A stretch of DNA of 6,505 bases from Bacteroidia bacterium (lineage in GTDB: Bacteria; Bacteroidota; Bacteroidia; JAESSM01; NORP286): positions 1-6,505 of the forward strand of contig JAESSM010000060.1 in the NCBI GenBank assembly GCA_016764115.1, read 5' to 3'. The position numbers were made by a program, and so were the translations under genes. Of the stretch, positions 1 to 6,201 are shown in pieces. Numbering within the stretch: position 1 is the stretch's first letter; each line of letters starts with the position of its first letter. The notes below the pieces were generated by a model. It worked only from the letters and a program-made list of their open reading frames with translations. It searched no databases and was not told the DNA's origin.

Positions 1-344
1 GCTTTATATTAGAACCTAACAGACTATATTTAGGAGTTACTCAGGAGTATACTGAAACCCATTCTCACATTCCATTTTTGGAGGGAAAATCCAGCACGGG
101 TAGACTTGGAATTGATATTCATGCAACTGCTGGTAAAGGAGATGTAGGGTTCTGCAATACATGGACTTTGGAAATATCATGCAAACTTCCGGTTAGGGTT
201 TATGCAGGCATGCCCATTGGTCAGTTAATTTATTTTGCTGTTGAAGGAAAAATTGAAACATATTACAACACTAAGATAAATGCCAAGTATAATAACAGGA
301 CCATACGTCCGGTTGAGTCTATGATGTGGAAGAACGAATTTTAA
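1..344 (+). CDS. dcd: dCTP deaminase, C-terminal part (5' end outside window)
   Basis: Converts dCTP to dUTP (or, in bifunctional members, to dUMP) in the cytosolic route to dTTP. The frame is open from base 3, giving 113 residues; family members are about 180-200 long, so roughly the first third lies upstream. Visible motifs are LEGKSSTGRLG (residues 26-36 of the fragment), HATAG (40-44) and TLEIS (55-59). By spacing, S30, R34 and E57 match E. coli Dcd Ser111, Arg115 and catalytic Glu138, and D47 matches Asp128. The trimer-forming GMPIGQLIYF segment follows. E. coli has His at the position of G44; the TAG form is also what I recall in bifunctional dCTP deaminase-dUTPases such as the mycobacterial enzyme, so the activity type is open. 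The gene ends 18 bp before recJ and lies in the same frame, suggesting co-transcription. The apparent TTG at 78 is internal, not a start. Confidence 0.95.
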   Translation, partial: FILEPNRLYLGVTQEYTETHSHIPFLEGKSSTGRLGIDIHATAGKGDVGFCNTWTLEISCKLPVRVYAGMPIGQLIYFAVEGKIETYYNTKINAKYNNRTIRPVESMMWKNEF

Positions 345-362
345 TATTTCACTTTAAAAAAA

Positions 363-2078
363 TTGTCACAAGTCCAGAAAAAATGGTTAATGGCTGATAA
401 CCAGGATCAATCCATAGTTGATGATCTTTCCAAGCTCCTAAAAATTGATTCCACATTGGCCACACTCTTGGTAAAAAGAGGTATAACCACTTTTGATGAA
501 GCCAAGTCATTTTTTAGACCGCAATTAGAAAACCTTCACGATCCATTTTTGATGAAGGATATGGATAAGGCCATTGAACGAATCGATCGGGCTATATCCA
601 ACAATGAAAAAATACTCATTTATGGAGATTATGATGTTGATGGAACCACGGCTGTCTCGTTGGTTTACTCATTTTTAAAAAGGCAATACGAGTATGTTGG
701 TTATTATATTCCAGACAGATACCGGGAAGGATATGGAATTTCAACCATAGGCATTGATTGGGCCAAGGAAAGGAATTATTCACTGATCATCGCTTTGGAC
801 TGTGGCATAAAAGCCATTGATAAAGTAGATTATGCCAAGGGAAAAGGCATTGATTTCATTATTTGCGACCACCATTTACCAGGTGATAATATTCCAAAAG
901 CGGCCGCAATTCTCAACCCAAAGAGAAAGGAATGTGAATACCCTTATAACGAACTATCGGGTTGTGGAATTGGATTTAAATTGGTTCAGGCTTATGCAGT
1001 AAAACACAATATCGATTTTGAATATTTGAAGAAGTATCTTGACCTGCTGGTTGTTAGTATTGCTTCTGACATTGTTCCTATTACCGATGAGAATAGAACC
1101 ATGGCCTATTTCGGACTTCAACATGTCAATAAATCACCCAGGCCGGGAATAAAGGCACTTATCGACCTGTCAAAGAAAAGGGGCAATCTTGATATTACAG
1201 ACCTTGTATTTATTGTTGGTCCAAGAATTAATGCAGCCGGAAGGATGGATGATGCAAAAAACGCAGTTAAGTTATTAATTACTCCAAATCTTGACCAAGC
1301 CAGAGAAGCATGCATCATCATCAATGATAACAATACTCAGAGAAAAATTGTTGATAGTGATATCACTGAAAGCGCATTACAAGCCATTGAAAATGATTCA
1401 AAGGCATTAGACAGAAAATCAACGGTTTTGTTTAATCCTGATTGGCACAAAGGAGTAATAGGAATTGTTGCTTCGAGATTGATCGAGAAACATTATCGGC
1501 CAACTATTATCCTTACACAATCAAATGGACATGCAACAGGTTCTGCCAGATCAGTTCATGGATTTAATATTTATAATGCCATTGATGAATGCAAAGACCT
1601 ACTTATTAATTATGGGGGCCACATGTATGCAGCAGGTTTAACCATGGATGTCGGAAACGTAGAAAAGTTTAAAGAAAAATTTGAACAGGTTGTTTCCAAA
1701 AATATTACGGATGATCTACTAACTCCGGTCATCAATATTGATGCCTCTATCCCCTTGGATACGATTACGCCTAAGTTTTTCAGAATATTAAAGCAATTCG
1801 GACCATTTGGACCATCTAACATGAATCCGTTATTTAGATCTGACAATGTTGAAATTAACAAGAAAAATATTCGAGTAGTCGGAAATGATCATTTAAAACT
1901 CTCTATAAAACAAAATGGTTCTCCAATATTTGATGCGATCGCATTTGGTCAAGGTTCAAAACTAGAGGAAGTAAAATCAGGGAATCCAATTAACATTTGT
2001 TATAACATAAAGGAAAATGAATGGAACGGCAGAACAACCATTCAACTTGACGTTAAAGACATCCAACTAGAGTCATAA
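363..2078 (+). CDS. recJ: single-stranded-DNA-specific exonuclease RecJ
   Basis: 5'-3' single-strand DNA exonuclease acting in RecF-pathway recombination, mismatch repair and base-excision repair. The 571 residues are close to the E. coli length (577). Order: N-terminal segment with RGITTFDEAKSFFRP; DHH phosphoesterase core with DYDVDGTTA (89-97), DCGI (146-149), CDHH (168-171), SGCGIGFKL (199-207), ASDIVP (234-239) and GPRINAAGRM (286-295); DHHA1 domain with GSARS (393-397) and GGHMYAAG (418-425); then a C-terminal OB-like part beginning around the FGPFGPSN stretch (479-486). The Asp and His residues expected to bind the two metal ions are all present, so it should be active. Start choice: an in-frame stop at 342 leaves only TTG at 363 or ATG at 390; the TTG keeps the QKKW segment that RecJ proteins of this group usually carry near the N-terminus, so it is preferred. 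No Shine-Dalgarno is seen. Confidence 0.97.
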   Translation: MSQVQKKWLMADNQDQSIVDDLSKLLKIDSTLATLLVKRGITTFDEAKSFFRPQLENLHDPFLMKDMDKAIERIDRAISNNEKILIYGDYDVDGTTAVSLVYSFLKRQYEYVGYYIPDRYREGYGISTIGIDWAKERNYSLIIALDCGIKAIDKVDYAKGKGIDFIICDHHLPGDNIPKAAAILNPKRKECEYPYNELSGCGIGFKLVQAYAVKHNIDFEYLKKYLDLLVVSIASDIVPITDENRTMAYFGLQHVNKSPRPGIKALIDLSKKRGNLDITDLVFIVGPRINAAGRMDDAKNAVKLLITPNLDQAREACIIINDNNTQRKIVDSDITESALQAIENDSKALDRKSTVLFNPDWHKGVIGIVASRLIEKHYRPTIILTQSNGHATGSARSVHGFNIYNAIDECKDLLINYGGHMYAAGLTMDVGNVEKFKEKFEQVVSKNITDDLLTPVINIDASIPLDTITPKFFRILKQFGPFGPSNMNPLFRSDNVEINKKNIRVVGNDHLKLSIKQNGSPIFDAIAFGQGSKLEEVKSGNPINICYNIKENEWNGRTTIQLDVKDIQLES

Positions 2079-2084
2079 ATAAGT

Positions 2085-2240
2085 AGTGCCTAGAGTTTGG
2101 GATGCCTATAGTGCCTAAAGTATTTATTCTTGTCAATTGATTAAAAGATCATTAGATCAACATAAAACGTCCTATCCATTATCAAATTACTTCCTTTATA
2201 TAACTTTAGGCACTCCAAACTTTAGTTCACTTTAAGTACT
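2085..2240. repeat. six-unit inverted intergenic repeat (REP/MITE-like)
   Basis: The spacer after recJ holds three direct copies of a 12-bp unit, consensus AGTGCCTAAAGT: AGTGCCTAGAGT (2085-2096), GATGCCTATAGT (2101-2112) and AGTGCCTAAAGT (2110-2121). After an 81-bp A/T-rich core come three inverted copies: ACTTTAGGCACT (2203-2214), ACTTTAGTTCACT (2219-2231) and ACTTTAAGTACT (2229-2240). The innermost pair is a perfect 12-bp inverted repeat. In addition 2090-2112 matches the reverse complement of 2203-2225 at 19 of 23 positions, including a TTTGG linker. No reading frame of note lies inside. The arms could pair into a long hairpin or mark the ends of a small non-autonomous element; it may also end recJ transcription, but a classical short-loop hairpin plus T-run is not visible. 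No clear target-site duplication was found. Confidence 0.75.
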
Positions 2241-2253
2241 CATTAGTAACCAA

Positions 2254-2284
2254 TTGCTTATTCAACAATAACTTCATAATTTCA
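2254..2284 (+). promoter_or_regulatory. possible Bacteroidota-type promoter for the lipoprotein gene
   Basis: TTG at 2254-2256 lies 20 bases before TAATTTCA (2277-2284), which matches the Bacteroidota -7 consensus TAnnTTTG at four of the six fixed positions. Position and spacing fit, and the 213-bp gap after recJ makes a separate promoter for the lipoprotein-hemF pair likely. The match is weak in such A/T-rich DNA, and transcription would begin only a few bases before the start codon. Confidence 0.2.
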
Positions 2285-2291
2285 CGTTTTA

Positions 2292-2849
2292 ATGTTATTT
2301 GACAGGATGTCTAAATTTCCCTTCATATTATTAATCGTTATTTTTGTTTTCGCCGCATGCGGGGACAAAGACTGTGATAACGATGTACCAGTAATTGCTT
2401 ATGACAAATTCACCAAATATGACTCAGCAGGTGTATTAACTATCACTTTTGAAGATTGTGATGGTGATCTTGGAAGCAGTGATACAGCCGTTTTCAATAT
2501 GTTCATTGATTATTATGAGAATCAGGACAGCGGTTATTCTAAGGTGGTGGCACCTGTTTATATCTTCATAAAAGACACTGCTGAAACTGACACTGTTATT
2601 AGTAATGACACTATAAAAGCCGGAGAAACATTTACCTACCAAGTTTATGCCGGAGAAGACACAGTCAACTTTGAATATAGAATACCCCCTTTGACTCCCG
2701 AAGGAAACAACAAATCTATAAGCGGCTTAATTGAGGTATCGTTAAATACTACTATCAGATTTAATGACGAAGTAATGTATATTTTTTACGTGGTTGACAA
2801 TGCCCTCAACGAGAGTAACAAGGATACCGCCTTTGTAACATTCCCATAA
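2292..2849 (+). CDS. small lipoprotein of unknown function
   Basis: I do not recognise a named family. The 185-residue product starts with a short signal: basic residues R5 and K8, a hydrophobic stretch (about 9-22) and a lipobox-like FAAC with Cys23 as the likely lipidated residue, so it should be exported and membrane-anchored. The residues after Cys23 (GDKD) are charged, which in Bacteroidota can go with surface display, but no exact export signal is claimed. The mature part is acidic. It carries an Asp-rich DCDGDLGSSD loop (55-64) that might bind calcium, then alternating beta-like segments, EYRIPPLTPEG (128-138) and a final VVDNALNESN (167-176), resembling small beta-sandwich lipoproteins of this phylum. 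ATG at 2307 is an alternative start that also leaves a complete signal peptide. The gene ends 16 bp before hemF, so the two are probably co-transcribed. Confidence 0.8.
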   Translation: MLFDRMSKFPFILLIVIFVFAACGDKDCDNDVPVIAYDKFTKYDSAGVLTITFEDCDGDLGSSDTAVFNMFIDYYENQDSGYSKVVAPVYIFIKDTAETDTVISNDTIKAGETFTYQVYAGEDTVNFEYRIPPLTPEGNNKSISGLIEVSLNTTIRFNDEVMYIFYVVDNALNESNKDTAFVTFP

Positions 2850-2865
2850 AACTCTTATTATTTAC

Positions 2866-3798
2866 ATGGATATAGGCAAGCAAAGCATTAGCGATTGGTT
2901 TAAATCACTTCAGGCTGACATATGTCGAGGTTTAGAAAAGGTAGATGGGAAAGAGAACTTCTTATCGGATGAATGGCAAAGAGATGAGGGTGGTGGAGGC
3001 ATTTCAACTATCATTCAAAATGGAACTGTTTTCGAAAAAGGGGGAGTCAACTTTTCAGCAGTTTCCGGATCATTATCAATTCCAGCATTAAAGAGTTTAA
3101 ACTTAGATTCTCTTTTGTCTGGTTCAAATAAAAGTGAATTTGATTTTTTTGCAACCGGAATTTCTATTGTTATACATCCGCTAAATCCCATGGTACCGAT
3201 TATTCACATGAATTTGAGGTATTTTGAACTAGATGAAAATGTTAGTTGGTTTGGTGGAGGTATTGACCTCACCCCTATTTATATTGTTGAAAAAGATGCG
3301 GCATTTTTTCATCGAGAATTAAAACACATTTGTGATAAACATGATCCAGACTATCACAAAACTTTTAAAAATTGGGCAGATGACTATTTCTTTATTAAAC
3401 ACAGAACCGAAACCAGAGGTATAGGAGGAATCTTTTTTGATCGTCTATCTGAATCCGAAAATAAATCTTTAGAAGATATTTTTAAGTTTGTTAAAGATGT
3501 AGGAAACGGATTTATTCCAATATATAGCACCATCGTAATTAATAATAAATCTACATCGTTTAATGATTATCACAAAAAGTTTCAGGCATTACGAAGAAGC
3601 AGATATGTAGAATTCAATTTGATGTATGACCGTGGAACCAAATTCGGATTGGAAACCAACGGAAGAGTGGAATCAATATTAATGAGTATGCCGCCTGTTG
3701 CTCAGTGGGAATACAATTACCAACCCGCTCCAAATTCTGCTGAAGCTAAAACCATTGAACTACTTAAAAAGGGAATAGAATGGCACAGCCTTCCGTGA
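2866..3798 (+). CDS. hemF: oxygen-dependent coproporphyrinogen III oxidase
   Basis: Oxidatively decarboxylates two propionate side chains of coproporphyrinogen III to vinyl groups, giving protoporphyrinogen IX with O2 as oxidant, a late step of haem synthesis. The 310 residues compare with 299 in E. coli HemF. Clear family signatures: EGGGG (41-45), NGTVFEKGGVNFSAVSG (52-68), ATGISIVIHPLNP (96-108), HMNLRYFE (114-121), WFGGGIDLTP (128-137), KHRTETRGIGGIFFD (178-192) and, near the C-terminus, RRSRYVEFNLMYDRGTKFGL (243-262) and SMPPVAQWEY (274-283). H104, H114, H149 and H179 align by spacing with the four conserved histidines of the E. coli enzyme. The protein looks intact and points to an aerobic or microaerobic host. 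The gene is 16 bp behind the lipoprotein gene and has no Shine-Dalgarno; the next gene, lptB, follows after 51 bp. Confidence 0.97.
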   Translation: MDIGKQSISDWFKSLQADICRGLEKVDGKENFLSDEWQRDEGGGGISTIIQNGTVFEKGGVNFSAVSGSLSIPALKSLNLDSLLSGSNKSEFDFFATGISIVIHPLNPMVPIIHMNLRYFELDENVSWFGGGIDLTPIYIVEKDAAFFHRELKHICDKHDPDYHKTFKNWADDYFFIKHRTETRGIGGIFFDRLSESENKSLEDIFKFVKDVGNGFIPIYSTIVINNKSTSFNDYHKKFQALRRSRYVEFNLMYDRGTKFGLETNGRVESILMSMPPVAQWEYNYQPAPNSAEAKTIELLKKGIEWHSLP

Positions 3799-3813
3799 TT
3801 TTATCTTAATTCT

Positions 3814-3821
3814 TATCTTCG
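3814..3821 (+). promoter_or_regulatory. possible -7 box before lptB
   Basis: TATCTTCG differs from the Bacteroidota -7 consensus TAnnTTTG at one fixed position and is followed by GCAAAAC. It sits 28 bp before the lptB ATG, in the only gap of size between hemF and lptB. No TTTG-like -33 element stands at the expected 19-21-base spacing, so this is only a candidate for an internal promoter. Confidence 0.3.
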
Positions 3822-3849
3822 CAAAACTATTATTTATAATTATCGATTT

Positions 3850-4575
3850 ATGATCCTTAAGGCTGACAACCTTGTCAAAAAATATAACAAGAGAACTGTA
3901 GTAAATAATGTATCTATTGAAGTAAAACAAGGAGAAATTGTTGGACTCTTAGGACCAAATGGTGCCGGAAAAACCACTACTTTTTATATGATCGTTGGAT
4001 TGATCAAGCCGAATGAAGGAAAGATATTTTTTAATGATGAGGAAATCACTTCGAAACCAATGTATATGAGAGCAAAGTCAGGCATTGGTTATCTCCCTCA
4101 GGAATCATCCATTTTTAGAAAGTTAAGTGTTGAAGATAATATAAAGGCAGTTTTGGAAATGACTAAGTTGTCAAAAAGTGAACAAAGTGATAAGGTGGAG
4201 GAGTTACTTACAGAATTTGGGCTAGAATATATAAGGAAAAGTAAAGGTGATGTATTATCAGGAGGAGAAAGAAGAAGAACAGAAATAGCACGCGCTCTTG
4301 CTGTAGATCCTAAATTTATGCTTTTGGATGAGCCTTTTGCAGGAATCGACCCAATTGCAGTTGAAGATATTCAAAATATAGTAGCGAACTTGAAGAACAA
4401 AAACATCGGCATTCTCATTACCGACCACAATGTTCATGAAACACTTGCTATAACAGAACGAGCTTATCTTCTGTATCAAGGTGCAATTTTAAAAGCAGGA
4501 ACTACAACTGAGCTTTCGGAAGATGAACAAGTGAGACGTGTTTATCTAGGTGAAAAATTTGAGCTTAGAACTTAA
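3850..4575 (+). CDS. lptB: LPS export ABC transporter ATP-binding protein
   Basis: Cytoplasmic ATPase of the LptB2FGC complex that extracts lipopolysaccharide from the inner membrane and drives it along the Lpt bridge to the outer membrane. The 241 residues equal the E. coli length. Walker A is GPNGAGKTT (35-43), the Q-loop is at Q84 within [12 protein letters not shown], the signature is LSGGERRR (136-143), Walker B is FMLLDEP (156-162) with catalytic E161, the D-loop is GIDP (165-168) and the switch histidine is H193 in TDHNV. The SIFRKLSV segment around F89-R90 corresponds to the E. coli region that contacts the coupling helices of LptF and LptG. The ending [12 protein letters not shown] is typical for LptB and separates it from LivF-like relatives. 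The membrane partners LptF, LptG and LptC are not in this window. The gene follows hemF in the same direction. Confidence 0.95.
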   Translation: MILKADNLVKKYNKRTVVNNVSIEVKQGEIVGLLGPNGAGKTTTFYMIVGLIKPNEGKIFFNDEEITSKPMYMRAKSGIGYLPQESSIFRKLSVEDNIKAVLEMTKLSKSEQSDKVEELLTEFGLEYIRKSKGDVLSGGERRRTEIARALAVDPKFMLLDEPFAGIDPIAVEDIQNIVANLKNKNIGILITDHNVHETLAITERAYLLYQGAILKAGTTTELSEDEQVRRVYLGEKFELRT

Positions 4576-4582
4576 TTATCTA

Positions 4583-4688
4583 CGAATTACGAATGATGCG
4601 AATTTGCCAATGAATACAAATACTACTAATATTCTACCAATACGCGAATTTAAGAATACACCAATTACCGAATAACGAATACACGAAT
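4583..4688. repeat. degenerate CGAAT repeat filling the lptB-GH3 spacer
   Basis: The 118-bp spacer between lptB and the GH3 gene has seven exact CGAAT words, at 4583, 4590, 4599, 4645, 4669, 4676 and 4684. Related words lie between them: TGAAT 4611, CCAAT 4637 and 4661, AGAAT 4653. The first and last three units are spaced 7-9 bases apart, as in decayed ACGAATT-type tandem repeats. All units point the same way, so they do not form a hairpin. I see no gene, terminator or promoter in this spacer. The last unit ends 5 bp before the GH3 start codon, so the transcript leader of that gene may include the array. Confidence 0.65.
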
Positions 4689-4693
4689 AAGGC

Positions 4694-6199
4694 ATGCTCA
4701 ACTCTCTACTCAAATGGTTAATGAAAAATCGCATTCCGCGAATTCATCACTTCATGAAAAATCCTATAGAAGTACAGCAGGATTGCTTAAAGATGTTAAC
4801 CGAAGTAGCCAGTGATACTGAATATGGTAAAAAATATGGTTTCGGTTCCGTTAATAATGCTAACGATTTTCGCAATAATGCTCCAATCCATACTTACGAA
4901 AGCATCAAACCTTATATTGACAGACTGCTCAAAGGGGAGCAAGACTTGTTGTGGCCCTCCAAAATAAAATGGTTTGCTAAATCAGCAGGAACTACTGCTG
5001 ACAAAAGCAAATTCATTCCTGTAAGTAATGAATCGCTGGAAGAATGCCACTTTAAAGGAGGGAAGGATGTCATTGCCTTATACGCGGATAAATATCCGGA
5101 AACAGAAGCTTTTAGTGGCAAGAATCTCACTATTGGTGGAAGTTCTGAGATCAACAAACTTAATGGTGAATCTTATTACGGTGATCTTTCTGCAGTAATG
5201 ATTGAAAACTTGCCCTTTTGGGCTGATTATCTGCGCACTCCGGAAAGAAAACTAGCCCTTGATCCGAATTTTGAAAGAAAGATGAACAAGATAGCCAAAG
5301 AGTCTATAGATATTGATGTTAGAATAATTTCAGGAGTTCCAACCTGGAACATTGTCTTGATAAAAAAAGTTTTCAAACTAACAGGTAAAAATAATTTGCT
5401 TGACATTTGGCCTAATTTGGAATTATATGTTCATGGAGCAGTTAGTTTTGAGCCATACCGAAAACAATTCAAAAAATTTATCCCCTCTGATAAGATGCAT
5501 TACATGGAGACTTATAACGCATCTGAAGGGTTTATTGGAATTCAGGATCAGCGCGAATCAACCGAAATGCTATTGATGTTAGATTACGGAATTTATTATG
5601 AATTTATTCCAATAGAAGAAATTAGATCTGAACATCCAAATGCAATAGGATTGGAAGATGTAGAACTTGAAAAGAATTATGCTGTTGTAATTTCTACCAA
5701 TGCAGGTTTGTGGAGATATAGGATAGGTGATACAATAAAATTTACTTCTTTATCCCCTTTTAGAATTCAGATAACAGGGCGCACTAAACATTTCATAAAT
5801 GCATTTGGCGAAGAGGTGATCATAGAAAACGCAATAGCTGCTCTGAAAGAAAGTTGTAATCAAACTGAGGCTATTATTAAAGATTATACCGCAGGACCCA
5901 TTTATTTAACGGATAAAGCAAAGGGAGGGCATGAATGGTTAATAGAGTTTGAGAAAGAACCAAATGATATGAATCAGTTTATTTCTATACTTGATGCTAC
6001 TTTACAAAAAGTCAACACAGACTATCAAGCCAAACGATACAAAGATATGGCCTTGCAATTACCTACGATTCAATCGGTTAAACCAGGTACTTTTTATACA
6101 TGGATGAAAAAGAGAGGTAAGCTTGGCGGTCAAAATAAAGTCCCTCGCTTAAGTAATGATAGAAAGTACATTGACGATATTTTGAAGTTTATAAATTAA
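4694..6199 (+). CDS. GH3-family acyl-adenylate-forming enzyme
   Basis: Member of the GH3 (auxin-responsive promoter) family, in the adenylating (ANL) superfamily. Plant members join amino acids to jasmonate or auxin through an acyl-AMP; the substrates of bacterial members are not established. The 501 residues fit the bacterial family. ATP-binding motif I is KSAGTTADKSKFIP (96-109), motif II is YNASEGF (274-280) and motif III is YRIGD (342-346). They are followed by GRTKHFINAFGEEV (362-375), near the hinge to the smaller C-terminal domain. The end keeps the conserved KRGKLGGQNKVPRLSNDR (473-490). All nucleotide-binding motifs are intact and there is no signal peptide, so it should be an active cytosolic ligase-type enzyme. 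The N-terminus from the chosen ATG (LNSLLKWLM then MKNPIEVQ) looks complete. It lies downstream of lptB across a repeat-filled spacer, so shared regulation is uncertain. Confidence 0.92.
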   Translation: MLNSLLKWLMKNRIPRIHHFMKNPIEVQQDCLKMLTEVASDTEYGKKYGFGSVNNANDFRNNAPIHTYESIKPYIDRLLKGEQDLLWPSKIKWFAKSAGTTADKSKFIPVSNESLEECHFKGGKDVIALYADKYPETEAFSGKNLTIGGSSEINKLNGESYYGDLSAVMIENLPFWADYLRTPERKLALDPNFERKMNKIAKESIDIDVRIISGVPTWNIVLIKKVFKLTGKNNLLDIWPNLELYVHGAVSFEPYRKQFKKFIPSDKMHYMETYNASEGFIGIQDQRESTEMLLMLDYGIYYEFIPIEEIRSEHPNAIGLEDVELEKNYAVVISTNAGLWRYRIGDTIKFTSLSPFRIQITGRTKHFINAFGEEVIIENAIAALKESCNQTEAIIKDYTAGPIYLTDKAKGGHEWLIEFEKEPNDMNQFISILDATLQKVNTDYQAKRYKDMALQLPTIQSVKPGTFYTWMKKRGKLGGQNKVPRLSNDRKYIDDILKFIN

Positions 6200-6201
6200 C
6201 T

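Noticed and set aside
78..344. Separate 88-residue gene starting at TTG 78
   Set aside because: The frame is open to the window edge and residues before 78 match dCTP deaminase, so 78 is internal to dcd.
1118..1333. Minus-strand open frame inside recJ (also 1610-1861)
   Set aside because: It overlaps the strongly conserved recJ frame completely, has no recognisable motif and is a shadow frame.
2201..2208. TAACTTTA as a promoter -7 box
   Set aside because: It is part of the repeat unit ACTTTAGGCACT and has no -33 element at the right distance.
2085..2240. Rho-independent terminator for recJ
   Set aside because: The perfect stem arms are 81 bases apart and no T-run follows the second arm, unlike a classical terminator.
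2085..2240. Integron attC or phage attachment site
   Set aside because: No integrase gene, no cassette structure and no tRNA end is nearby; the multi-unit arms do not match attC layout.
2436..2642. Minus-strand open frame inside the lipoprotein gene
   Set aside because: No motif or start context; the + strand frame has a signal peptide and lipobox and explains the region.
4258..4479. Minus-strand open frames inside lptB and the GH3 gene (also 4912-5157)
   Set aside because: They lie antisense to the Walker B region of LptB and to GH3 motif I, so they are by-products of conserved coding sequence.
4583..4688. CRISPR array
   Set aside because: Units are only 5-7 bases, spacing is irregular and there are no unique spacers or cas genes.
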